Positions 20,432 to 31,369 of a stretch of DNA of 64,000 nucleotides are shown here, piece by piece. Location: assembly GCA_015501595.1 (NCBI GenBank), contig JADNRX010000183.1:42973-106972 (forward strand). Direction: 5' to 3'. Source of the DNA: Hymenopellis radicata. Lineage: Eukaryota; Basidiomycota; Agaricomycetes; Agaricales; Physalacriaceae. The first letter of the stretch is position 1. Each line of letters starts with the position of its first letter. Position numbers and translations under genes: made by a program. Under the pieces are notes generated by a model. It searched no databases, had not been told where the DNA came from, and saw nothing but the letters and a program-made list of their open reading frames with translations.

Positions 20432-22691
20432 TCACAGCCTCATTCCGAGATTGACATGAACGGCCTTCACGCGAGTATACCTTGTTTCATCGTGAGTTCC
20501 CGAACTAGCCGTCAAGTCGAGGTATGTCGAACTCACATATTAAGCGCATATTCACCCAGCTCTCGTCCTACTCCAGACGCTTTATAGCCTCCGAAAGGAA
20601 CACTGGCCTCCAAGGTGTTGTAGTTGTTGACGAAGAGAGATCCAGCCTCCAAGGCGTGAGACACCCGAATGGCGCGCGCCGAGTTCTCGGTGAATACAGC
20701 CGCGGCCAAGCCGTAGTCGGTGTCGTTGGCAATTTCAATAGCCTCTGTAAGTGGTTTAATGTGGTTCACAATGATTGAAAAAACACGTACCCTCCTCCGT
20801 CTTGAACTTGATGACGGCTGCAACAGGCCCGAAGATCTCCTCGCGGAAAGCCTTCATGTTATTGTTGCCAGTCATAAGAGTCGGCGCGACGAAATAGCCA
20901 ACATTCCCCAGTCGCACTCCTCCAGCGTGGAATTGGGCACCCTCTTTCTTCGCAATGTTGATGTATCCCAGGATACGCTTGGTCGATTGTCAGTAAGCCC
21001 ATAGATGAAGACACGTCGTTTATTACTCACATCCATCTGGGTCTGAGAGACCTGAGGCATATGACCCGTCTTGGGATCGAAAGGGTCGCCTTTCGCTGCA
21101 GCCATACCTTTCGCGATAGCCGCGAGGCTCTCGACGAATTTGTCATGAACTCCTTCTTGAACCAAGATGCGAGAACCGGCGCTGCACATTTGACCTGGCA
21201 TGCCAGTGATAGTTAGGACTGGGGAATTAGAATGAGATGCGAGAGTGCGTACCCGCATTAGCAAAGATCGCGGACGCGGCCCATTTCACAGCTTGCTCAA
21301 GGTCAGCATCGTCGAAGATGATATTCGGACTCTTTCCGCCCAACTCGAGGGTAACGGCCTTAAGGTTCGTCCGCGCAGATGCCTCTTGAACGCGTCGACC
21401 CGTCGCGGTGCTTCCGGTGAAGGCGAGTTTCATGATATGCGGGTGTTCGCTCATGGCTTGACCAGCGGTATGTCCTGCAAGTAACCATGAACAACACGTT
21501 CTCCGTCAGGCAAATATTGTACGCGCCATATCCGTTCACGACGTTAACGACACCTAAAGAATATACGCCGTTAGAATGACACAAGTATGAAGGTGGATTT
21601 ACCTGGCGGGAATCCAGCCTCATTGACGAGTTCTGCAATTTTGAATGCTGTAAGCGGTGTTAATTCAGAGGGCTAAGCCGAGTTTAGTTCAACGTGATTA
21701 TGAGTGCGAGGGACGACAATACCTTTACAACAATGGTGTTCCCCGTTGCCAGTGCAGGACCAAGCTTCCAGGCGAGAGTCATCTGTGTATGCGTCAGCAA
21801 CGAACATAATGATTCGGCAAAGGACGCTAGAGCCTAGCGCACCGTAGGACCATTCCACGGAACAATGGCTCCCTATTCCCAAGCATGAATTTTTAAAAAA
21901 AGAATGAGGTCGAAAGGCTGGAACACTAACCACAACACCGAAGGGCTCATGTCTGGTGTACGCCAACTTGAGCTCGTTCGTCTGAGAAAGTGATGAGTCC
22001 GAATTGATAGGCTGACTTCGTACTTGACTGACCTCAATAGTCTTCCCTTGAATCTTGTCCGCCCAGCCAGCGTAGTACCGAAGGGTGCTGACAGATAAGT
22101 TATATTCAAAGGGATGCCCGCTGAACGTTTTTCCTACGCAATTCATGAGGAACGGACACCCGCTTCATATACCATGAACAACATACCAACATTCAACGAC
22201 TCCAAGGCAGCAATTTGATCCAAATCGCGTTCTAGGAGGTCCGCCAGTTTCGAGAGCAGCTTTCCACGCTGAGAGCCTGGTACTTTAAGGCCCCAGGAAG
22301 TTTTGTATGCCTGGCATGTTCTTTGATTGATTGTTCAAGGACCATCAGATGTTCTGCGCGTACCTGTTGAGCGGCCTTTACCGCGAGGTCAACATCCTCC
22401 TTGGTCCCAGCAGCGACGGAGGTTATCTTTTCACCAGTCGCTGAAGAAATACTGTGTAAATGAATCGATGACGGGACAGTCAGGCGTCAAACATACCTGG
22501 GTTAAAGACGCTGTGGAGGAGGGCAATGAGTTCGATGGGCCTTCGACAACGTGGGGCAATGGCATAACTTACTCAATAGTGCCGCCTTGAACAGCGTCGA
22601 CGAACTGTCCATTGATGAACAGTCCAGTGTTGAGATTGATAGTCGCGTTGTAGGTGGGGGTCTGGAATTTCTTGGTGAATGTCGAAGGCAT
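20432..22691 (-). CDS. Aldehyde dehydrogenase (NAD(P)+-dependent, ALDH superfamily)
   Basis: Oxidises aldehydes to acids. It begins MPSTFTKKFQTPTYNATINL and passes through NTGLFINGQFVDAV, VFNPATGEKITSVAAGT, YYAGWADKIQGKTIE, GAIVPWNGPT and MTLAWKLGPALATGNTIVVK. It continues with LAFTGSTATGRRV (cofactor binding), LELGGKSPNI (general-base Glu), GQMCSAGSRILVQEG (nucleophile Cys), EEIFGPVAAVIKFKTEEEAI, SLFVNNYNTLEASVPFGGYK and GRELGEYALNMYTRVKAVHV; this is essentially the full family length. There are about a dozen short exons, including a 14-nt microexon at 22497-22510 (VFNPA junction). Splice sites near GYG/GHTAG are not fully resolved. No signal peptide is seen, so it is likely cytosolic. P450, ALDH and NTF2-like genes adjacent suggest a shared oxidation pathway (inference). 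Confidence 0.92.
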
Positions 22692-23169
22692 GATGGGAAG
22701 TGTATGGCTTGCTTGATGTCAACATGGCCATGGAGAGCCTTCTTATACATGCCCAACGCGAACCATCAGGTCATGGGGGGATATGTGAATGTTCGCTCTC
22801 GCACTTGGGAAAATAGACGTTACGCCGGTCAAGAGGCGCCAGGCAATCGCTGTGCTTCGCTGTGTAGACCAATATGAAAAAGCCGGTCGTAGAATAGAAC
22901 AGTTGCCACTTACCTTTTCAAATGTATACTAATATAGGTAGCACGTAAAAGAGAACGAAGGTGGCAGTAGTCGCTGTATCGGAAAAGCAAGACCAAGAAA
23001 GCACACGAGCGCTCCGAACGGCGGAGAACGCGTCGATTTCATGCGAGTAGCGCGCGCGGGATTCGGTATGTCAAGGTATGCGTGGTGGCATCGAAAACGC
23101 TGAACTCCGGCTGAGACAGCGATAGATGCTGTTCCTTTGTATAGACGTCTCCACCGCAGGCGATTGCCG
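22692..23169. other. Intergenic, ALDH promoter and F-box3 3' flank
   Basis: Short overlapping ORFs on both strands, none with family features. Almost identical to 57495-57973 on the right arm. Confidence 0.4.
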
Positions 23170-24535
23170 TCATGCCACCAATTCGCCGTCCGGTCCTTCA
23201 AACCGCCAGCCGCGCGCCACAAACACGGAGTGAGCGTACCGCAGAGCCTTCTGATGCGTCGTCTGCAGAGCGAGAACGCTCCTCTCGTCCGTTAATCTCA
23301 CAGCGGTCAGTTTACCGACCCTCATCTCTGCCAACGCAGAGAACAATGCTTTAAATTCGCGATTGCTTGTCGGTTGGTGATTCGAACAAGTCCGTAAGCA
23401 AAGCCGCGTGACCGATGAAGGTAAGATGAGAGGTTCAGGTGGCGCCTTCGTAGAAAGACAAACGGGGAGGACGATGAGAGTCTCGAGGTGAGGGCAATGC
23501 TCCTCGATTCCACGAAAAGCAGCGGAGACATGTGGTCCCCAGTAGTAGACAGCTCTGAGAATTATCGTCGTGAGCTGCCGGCCATGTGCTTCCAACACTG
23601 GGAGCATGGATCGAATTTCTGACACTGGGTACATCTGTTGAATGTACAACGGCCGATTCCCTGTATAGATGTCGTACACGAGCACACGCAAGGACGGCAT
23701 GCTTGGTGGAAGATACTTGAAGAAATTTGTAGGTGCGCCACGGACGTGTAGGTAGCTGAGTAGTGGCGCGGCGTCTTCATAAGAGGTGTCTTGTGAAGGC
23801 TCATCATGTATATCTAGCTGTGATACGTGGGGTGTTGTGAACGAACGAAGCTTCCGAAGCGACTGGAAGATATAAGGCCATGTATTGGCGGAGAACGAGA
23901 CGCCGCGATTGGCCTTGGCCTCTATCACTTCGAGATCCGGGCAGCTTTCGCATAGTGAAATTATGATAGACTTGTCGACAATGAACTTGCGATCGTTATA
24001 GCCGTGCTCCTTGCCCATTGAGAAACCAAAGTAACGAAGGTTCGGTAGGCACCGGATGATGGAAGATATCTGAATTTGCTCCTGATAATGCAAGGCATGT
24101 GGTACACGGATAACCAAGGCTCGCGTGTAGGACCCCAGAGGATGCATGTCTTGTCTGTGCGAAGCCTCAAGGGTACGGCAGAGCATTAAAATGGCACGGA
24201 GATCGGTGAGGAATATGGATTCGTATTGTATTCCCAGAGTCGCACTACGCCAGGCTTTGCAGACCAAGACTAGTCGGGATCTGGTTTTCTACAAGGATTC
24301 CAGATGTCAGCAACGATAATTGGGACGTAACAAAAGCCTGGCGCACAAGATGGACCCTATACATACGGATGCTGTCTTTTGACATAGGACTCAAGAGCAC
24401 CTCGGGCCCATAGCTATATGGGGGAATGGCAGTCGCAAAGTGGAAGATGTCCTGCCAAATTTCAGGAGGAAGTTGAAGTAGACATTGCCTATTTGTGCGA
24501 GGGATTGTCGGCGGCCTGTATATTGTGGCGGGCAT
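23170..24535 (-). CDS. F-box protein (F-box3)
   Basis: Different F-box subfamily from the CPNC-type copies. Exon 1 (from the ATG at 24535) has the F-box core LLQLPPEIWQDIFHFAT. The long second exon begins near KTRSRLVLVCKAWRSATLGI and runs 365 residues of LRR-like sequence to GELVA. The intron between them is about 75 nt; its donor is ambiguous because the obvious GTATGT does not keep frame. It lies about 340 bp from P450-C, divergently transcribed. The right-arm copy differs by only about two residues in the long exon. Expected role: adaptor of an SCF E3 ligase; target unknown. Confidence 0.82.
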
Positions 24536-24878
24536 GAGTCTGACAATGTTTTCCGTCGGATTTGTTTCGAGAATAAACCGAAAAGGTAGGACCCAGACGA
24601 TTCAATGTGGTAGTCGGGATTCAAGTGAGGTTGATGATCGGACCGGCGGCATCGCTCGGCATCTGGGTATCGAATGAATTACAGTCCGACGCAAGTCCGA
24701 AGGAATAAATACCTTTGTACCTTGTTCTCATTCTGACATTCAGAAATCATAATGACAGCGGGGTGATAGCCTTGCGCAGTCTAGGGTCCTAGGGCCAGGG
24801 CCCACCGTACGCTGCTCAGCATCTGGGTGACATAACTTGACACTACACTCTGTGCGACGTCTTCTGGTCTTCCTAGCC
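24536..24878. promoter_or_regulatory. Shared upstream region of F-box3 and P450-C
   Basis: About 340 bp between divergent start codons. It contains a duplicated word CGGACTTGCGTC(G) near 24680 and repeats of CATCTGGGT at about 24660 and 24821. No ORF is supported. Conserved on the right arm at 55805-56128. Confidence 0.4.
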
Positions 24879-27103
24879 ATGTACGTCTCGTTGAAAACTA
24901 TACTGGCGCTCATAACAGCACCAATCGTCGTCTTCCTCTTCAAACGGCTGTATAGAGGCATCGTCAGTCCACTCAGAACTCTACCGGGCCCAGCAAACGC
25001 GAGCCTGTTCTTGGGCCACATAAAAGGCGGCGTCTGTCATCTAGTTAATCTCGAAATGCCCCGCACTCTCCTGACGCTGTTTATAAGTTCACCGACGAAC
25101 GTTTCTCAGAATGGCTCGCGGAATATGGCTCTTCTCTAACTTTTCGCGGATTTCTCGGTGTTCGTTTGCACGCTCTCTCGTTATCCGTATGCTGAATTAT
25201 GGAGTAGATGCCTGGGCTTCTTACAGTCGACCCCAAAGCCGTAAATCACATCCTCCAAAACGCTTACAGCTACCCGAAACCTGATGGAACGCGGTACAAC
25301 TTGGGTCGCATGGTCGGGCCAGGTATTTACTATGATTGCTTCCATGGTGCAGTCTCACAAAATGTGCCAGGCATCCTGGTGGTCGAAGGACATCAGCACA
25401 AGGGCAGGTGGGTATCTATCACTGTTACCGGTGAGTTCACGAACTGAATAACGATATTCCAGCGAAAAGTGATGGCAAGCACTACGTTATCTGCATGGGT
25501 CATACGGTGTTGGTTTCTTGACCAAGCTCTTCTTCGCGTTAGAACCCTGCATTCGCAACATCTCACATCAAGGAACTCAGCACAACTTTCTTGGACAAAG
25601 CTATCCAAGTACGGCCCTTACATTTTACTCGACTGGCAACTGAGTTTCACTGCAGCTACGTGATATCTTCGCTTCTGGATGTGCTACGAGCGCCGACGGT
25701 GCCTTTCGTACTGATGTGTTCCCATGGCTCAGCAAATTATCCTTGGATATCATCGGTCTAACAGGTGAACTAGTTTCAGGCATGCTAAGAACCATAGCAC
25801 ATACTCACAATAGAAAGGTTTCAATTACCCATTCAACTCTCTGAACCCCAACAACACCCCAGCGAACTGATAACGGCTTTCGATCAAGTTATCTTGAGTG
25901 GGTCTGGTCTCTTCAGGTTGTTGCAAGGATGGATTCCAATCTTACGCCTTGTCGTAAGTCGGCGTTTTGCTTTGAATGCTTTCTTCACACTCGCTCTTAG
26001 CCTACCGAGGAAGGGCGCACTATGCGCAATGCACAAGTTACGATGTCCCGGATTGGGCGTAGTATCCTTCAAGAAAGCCGAGCATTCAGCAACGAGAAGC
26101 AGAGCACTGGACTGCCCCGAGACCTCTTATCACTCCTTGTTCGAGCCAACATGTCGACTGATATCCCGGAAAGTCAGCGAATCAGTGACGAGGATGTTAT
26201 AGCTCGTAAGCCTGCTTGACTTTAGCATAGGACGATGTCTGACAGTTTTCTGAAACAGAGGTCCCGACCTTCCTGGTCGCCGGCCACGAAACCACTGCCG
26301 CGGCAGTCTCCTGGGCTTTATTTTCCGTCACGGAAAGAAGCGACATCCAAGCCAAGCTTAGAACAGAGATTCTCTCTGTCGCCACCGAATCGCCAACGTT
26401 TGATGAACTCAATGCCCTACCGTATCTCGATATGGTTCTCAAGGAGACGCTGCGTCTCCACGCTCCCGTTACGAGCACCGCCCGAGTCGCAACTAAGGAC
26501 GATCTCATTCCAGTCAGCAAACACTTCCGGCATACCGATGGTGTTACACGGGATTACATAGGGTAACTATTAACTACAACGTCGTAGGCGCCCAAGCTTG
26601 CTGACGAAGCTATACATTCAGTATTAAAAAAGGCGAGGCGGTTATCATTCCGCTACGCCTCATGAACATCGACACCGCCATTTGGGGCGATGACGCTGAA
26701 GTGTTCAAGTGAGTCTCCCGTTATAATCTATTCCTTTCGGATATACCGATGTCATCCATACTAGGCCCGAACGATGGGAGAACTTGCCTAGTGTTACATC
26801 TGCCATTCCTGGGGTCTGGGGCAATATGATGACCTTCCTGAGTGGACCTCGTTCTTGTATAGGTTATCGATTTGCCTTAGCCGAGTGCGTAATGACTTCT
26901 GGTCGACGACAACTGCTGACTGTGGCATGGGTAGGGCGAAGGCCATCCTTTTCACGTTGCTTCGCGCCTTCGAGTTCGAACTGGCGGTGCCTCACGATGA
27001 TGTTGGAAAGAAGGCGCATATCGTGGATCGTCCCTATGTTAAGAGCGATGAGGCCGCTGGATACCAGCTACCCATGATTGTTAGAGCTGTTACTTATCCG
27101 TGA
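24879..27103 (+). CDS. Cytochrome P450 (P450-C), one apparent frameshift
   Basis: Same P450 family as A and B but clearly diverged. The ATG at 24879 starts MYVSLKTILALITAPIVVFL (membrane anchor), then SPLRTLPGPANA. Exons continue with [99 protein letters not shown] (ExxR), FKPERWEN, the heme loop [13 protein letters not shown] and [10 protein letters not shown]. The intron after RKVM starts with GC (25475-25542). The frame breaks in CCCC 25857-25860 (NNTP/SELITAFDQ), repairable by one C. It may be functional if that is a sequence error. Confidence 0.9.
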
Positions 27104-27188
27104 TCGGCGACTTTGTTGACTGCTTTCCCCCCCTGTTCATTGATGGTCGAAGCTCGTGTCGATGTTGTTGAGATACAAATTTGTACAT

Positions 27189-28936
27189 TTATGCGGAATG
27201 ATGACCAAAATCTACTCTGAGGTATGGTATGTCGGGTCTAACCAGTTTGCTCCGAACACGAATCGAAATGACCATTCCATCATCCTCCAAAAGCTGGAGA
27301 GCATCTCTACTTTGGGGCCTCAACGTACAGTCAGAGGTCGGTATGTGCTGCAAGTCCCGTGCAGATATCCAGTATTTGAATGTCTTCAATCTTGCCAGGC
27401 CCAAGTGACTCTCCACATGCCAACGTGACTGAAGAGTCCGAACAAGGTCATCCTGATCTGTAAGATACGGGAACTTGTATTTGTCTATGTGTCGGGATAG
27501 GGTGATGGAGATGTGTTGTAGCTGGGGAAGGAAGGAAGGGTCTTCGCCATATTTGACTTCAAGCATGTCGACAAGGGATCTGATAATCTCCGTCACTTCT
27601 CGCTGGGGTTGGGGTTCATCACGCGTGGTAGCATATGCCAGCTTTGCGCGAATGTTCAGCGTCACGAGATTCGGCATGAGCCATAACAGGGAAAGCAGGT
27701 CTTTCGTAATAGGGACCTTTTTTAGAGAGAGCGAATGGATTCGCGATGCGCACATTGAGTGCGAGACCATCTTCAAGAACGATGCTAGGAACCCTTCAGC
27801 TGTCCTGAGTCGTCGTCACGCTGATCGCGGCATGTTGAGAGACAAACTGCCTCGAGCCGTGGTACGCATAGGAGGTCAATAATGAATTTGAGCGAAGTAT
27901 CAAGACATTTTAAGTCTTTAAGAGTCATCGCGGATGTTGGGTGAAGATATGATGTGAGCTCTGACACCGTCACCAGTGTCTGCAAAGCAGGACAGATGCG
28001 GAGGGCCATGAACAACCACAGCAGGTCCTCAGCGGATTGTAGGAATGACGGCGATATTAGCAAAGTAGTGATTTGGGCCCAAGGGAGGTCAGTCGTGAGC
28101 AGTTTGTAATCGTGTAATACGATGGTATGCAAGCGCGGATATTGGGAGAGTCCCGTTTGTGGAAAGGACTCAAAGGAGACAATATGGCGACCAGGTTGGA
28201 TGTTTACATCGAGTCGGTCGACGAGGGGACATGGTCTGCACAGCATTTGGAAGGCGGCGTCAGCACAATCCGAGGCGAGACGAAGCGTTATTGCACTCCA
28301 GCGAGACGAATGCACAGAGACGTGCTTAAAAAATGTTCGTGCAGCGAACTCGTCTAAACGAGGTGAAGACAATGTGATGTAGAGTGGAGAATTTCCCGAG
28401 CGACAGAGGGTTGTGTCCAGTGCCTCACTGAACGACGGGTAATGACACTTCTCTGAGTCTTCAGAATAGATGGATAAGCGCGACCAAATAACCGGGCAAG
28501 ACAGCGCAACCTGTCTCCAGCCACTGCAGACGCATGCAAGTACATGAGGTGAGGCGGAGTTGCCACGACGATACTCGTCCCAATCGTCGCAGTCCTGCTC
28601 GCAGGCATACTTGAATATTTCCATCAGCAGCTCAGGAGGGAGCCGGCGATGGGGGGAGATAAGAGACTTGAAATTGTTGGCCAGTTTCGTCAAATCGTCC
28701 TTCTCTTCCATTAGTAGTTCGATTGCCAATCGAAGGTCGGTCATTCTCTTCTCCAACGTCGTTATATCATTTCCGATGGCAGGAAGAAGCTCGTCATGGA
28801 CATAAGCAACATCGTCTGCGGATGCGGGATTATTGGTCGCCCGGAGCTCCTTCAGGCGATGTGTTTCAGAGAGGATGGCTTCATATTCGGCAAGACGGGA
28901 ACGGTGGATGTTTTCGTGGCAATTTGGGCACTCCAT
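27189..28936 (-). CDS. F-box protein (F-box2), one frameshift
   Basis: Starts MECPNCHENIHRSRLAEYEA at 28936; the open frame extends upstream without family support, so this ATG is chosen to match F-box1 and the right-arm copy. A coiled coil follows (LEKRMTDLRLAIELLMEEKD), then the F-box RRLPPELLMEIFKYAC, then an LRR-like region to VDFGHHSA. At about 27780 the left copy reads AAGGGTTCC where the right-arm copy reads AAGGGAGTTC, one base less, and the frame breaks after GQLKG. The right-arm homologue at 52571-54319 is open throughout. It is convergent with P450-C, whose stop lies 85 bp away. Confidence 0.85.
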
Positions 28937-29638
28937 AATATTTTGGGATGTCTGCGGTTGCTTTGCGACTGAAGGACTAGTTAACAAAATGAGCGAGTAG
29001 GCATAAAGGAGCAGGACGTACGAGCGATGAAGAAGACGGAGCAGGACGCAGACGAAAAATGTGTTTCTTTTGGGACAGCAATTAACAACAGGTACGTCGC
29101 GATGTTGTGAAAGAGGCTTCTGGCAATGTTCCTGGAAAAGTTTAGGCCAACGAACATCGAGACTGAGTCGTGTAAACGCCCACCTTGAGACCGGCGTGAG
29201 AGCAAGAGGAGAGGAACGCCCCACGTGTTAACTTGCTGTCACTGGCCATGAATCATGTCACGATCGCGTCTGCTGGCGCTTCACTCAGCTTCACTCACGA
29301 GCCAATGTCTAGAGATTTCGTATAGATCCAGCCTCTTCGAGCTGAGGCTTTGAGGTCATCTACGACTCGGCTCTATGAAAAGAATGGCGAACTGCAGTAA
29401 CTCTTATCGATGGCTCTCAACTTTGCTGGGTTGGGTTAAACGCGGAGCGGTGTGAGGACGCGTGAGGCTATCGTTGACATGAACATTGAATAACAGATGA
29501 AACTCGAAGTACTCAGACAAACTGCTACAAGATATCTGTTTACACGTTTCCGTCTATCGTCCCGAGGAGTCGAACTTCAAATCACAACTCCACACCACTA
29601 AGGAGCAGGCAAAGTTACATGCAATCTTATACTTACAT
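28937..29638. other. Intergenic between F-box2 and F-box1
   Basis: No gene supported. It includes the F-box2 leader, and 29240-29640 is recognisably similar to 51845-52290 in reverse, with many substitutions and small indels. Confidence 0.4.
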
Positions 29639-31369
29639 TCATGCATAATGACAACCAAAATCCACCAAGTACAGTTTGTCGGATTCCACAAATTTGCTCC
29701 GTACTCGAATCAAAATCCGCATTCCTTCATCCTCCAAAAGCTTGAGAGCAGCTTCAGTCTCCGAGGTCAATCTAGGAAAAGAGAATGACGTAGCATTCAT
29801 GTAATGCGCCAATATCCGGTATTCGAACGTCTTCAATCTTTCCAATCCCGGATGATTGCCTACATTCCAACGCGACTGAAGAGTCCGAACAAGACGTTCT
29901 TGATTTCCAAGATACCGGAAATAATACCTGTTTAGATGTCGGGACAGAGAAATGTAAATGTGTTGTAGCCGGGGAAGGAAGGAAGGGTCTTCGCCATGTT
30001 TGACTTCAAGCATGTCGACAAGTGATGTGATAGTCGGCACCGCTTCTGTATCGAATTCAGGCAAATCCGTGCTGTGCGCCATCTTTGCACGGATGTGCAG
30101 TGTCACCAAATTTTGCGTGAGCGATAACAAAGAGAGAACATCTTTGGTGAGGGGAATCTTTTTCAGATGAAGGGAATGGATTCTCGATGCGCACATTGAG
30201 CGTCGAATGAGCTTCTGGAACGATGGCACAATGTTCTTTAGCTCTCCTGAGTCAGAGTGACGCTGGTCGTGGCCTGTTGAGAGACAAGCTACCTCCAACA
30301 GCGGTAGACATAGGTAGTCCATAATAAATTCGAACGAAGTCTCCAGACATTTTAAATCTTTGAGAGTCATCGTGGATGTTGGGTCAGACATCGGAAGATT
30401 GGAAGTGGACGCGCCCTCAATCACGAGCGTCTGTAATGAAGAGCACTGGCGGAGGACTCTGTAATACCAAGTCACGTCGTCAACACATCGTGAGAATGAC
30501 TCGGAGATTCGCAAAGTAGTGATTTGAGCCCACGGGAGATCAGTCATGATCATCCTGCTGTCACGTAGTACGATGGTACGCAAGCTCGGATATTGGGAGA
30601 GTCCTGTTTGTGGAACTGAGACGATTTGATCTTCGCGGATGTCTACATCTAGTCGATCGACAAGGGGATATGGCCTACGCAACAGGTTGAACGCAGTACC
30701 AGCAAACTCCCCCTCAATGCACAGCGTTAATGCGCGCCAGCGAGAGGATTGTGTAGAGACACGCTCTAAGAACGCTTGGGCAGCCGATTCGTGACCAAAC
30801 GACGCCATTGCAATGCAGAGTGGAAATGTCCCCGAGCGAGAGAGGCCCGTGTCTACCGATTCGATGTACGATTGGGAAAGATGTGCAGGGCGATGAGATA
30901 TGCGCGACCAAATAGCAGGACAAGACAGGGCGATCTGTCTCCAGCCACTGCAGACGTGTGTCAGAACATGGGAAGTGTCGGACCTAAGAGAATTTGGACC
31001 CCAATCCCAGTCCCTGTCCCAGCCTTCTCGTGCACAGGCGTAGTTGAATATCTCCATCAGTAGCTCAGGAGGGAGTCGACGGCGCGGGGAAATAAGGGAC
31101 TTGATTTCATCGACCAGCCCAGTCAAACTCTGCGTTTCCTCCGCAAGCAGTTCGACCGCCACTCGAAGCTCGGAAATTCTCTTCTCCAATTCTCTTCTAT
31201 CATTTTCGATGGCAGGAAGGAGCTCGTTGTGGACATAACGCAATTCCACAGAGGATGCGGGATTATTCGTCGTCCGTAGCTCCTTCAAGTGATGTGTTTC
31301 AGTGAAGCTTGCCTGATATTCGGCGAGGTGGGAATGATAGATGTTTTCGTGGCAATTTGGACACTCCAT
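29639..31369 (-). CDS. F-box protein (F-box1)
   Basis: Intact single-exon gene of about 576 residues. The ATG at 31369 begins MECPNCHENIYHSHLAEYQA; three codons upstream in frame come from a TTG and were discarded. Order: Cys/His motif (about 1-20), linker with TNNPASS, coiled coil (LEKRISELRVAVELLAEETQ), F-box (RRLPPELLMEIFNYAC, near residues 95-115), SGWRQIALSCPAIWSRI, then LRR-like sequence ending VDFGCHYA. Likely an SCF substrate adaptor. The right-arm partner at 50114-51844 is similar but much more diverged than the F-box3 pair. Confidence 0.9.
   Translation of the reverse strand: MECPNCHENIYHSHLAEYQASFTETHHLKELRTTNNPASSVELRYVHNELLPAIENDRRELEKRISELRVAVELLAEETQSLTGLVDEIKSLISPRRRLPPELLMEIFNYACAREGWDRDWDWGPNSLRSDTSHVLTHVCSGWRQIALSCPAIWSRISHRPAHLSQSYIESVDTGLSRSGTFPLCIAMASFGHESAAQAFLERVSTQSSRWRALTLCIEGEFAGTAFNLLRRPYPLVDRLDVDIREDQIVSVPQTGLSQYPSLRTIVLRDSRMIMTDLPWAQITTLRISESFSRCVDDVTWYYRVLRQCSSLQTLVIEGASTSNLPMSDPTSTMTLKDLKCLETSFEFIMDYLCLPLLEVACLSTGHDQRHSDSGELKNIVPSFQKLIRRSMCASRIHSLHLKKIPLTKDVLSLLSLTQNLVTLHIRAKMAHSTDLPEFDTEAVPTITSLVDMLEVKHGEDPSFLPRLQHIYISLSRHLNRYYFRYLGNQERLVRTLQSRWNVGNHPGLERLKTFEYRILAHYMNATSFSFPRLTSETEAALKLLEDEGMRILIRVRSKFVESDKLYLVDFGCHYA

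Noticed and set aside
20432..22691. Whether the left ALDH is also a pseudogene because of an unresolved join near GYG/GHTAG
   Set aside because: All catalytic motifs are in order and one uncertain splice site in an error-prone sequence is not enough to call it dead.
24837..24878. Extra residues before the P450-C ATG (reading from a TTG)
   Set aside because: TTG is not a plausible eukaryotic start here; the membrane anchor begins normally at the ATG 24879.
28937..29224. N-terminal extension of F-box2 upstream of MECPNCHE
   Set aside because: Other family members start at MECPNCHE and the right-arm copy has a frame break upstream, so this is leader sequence.
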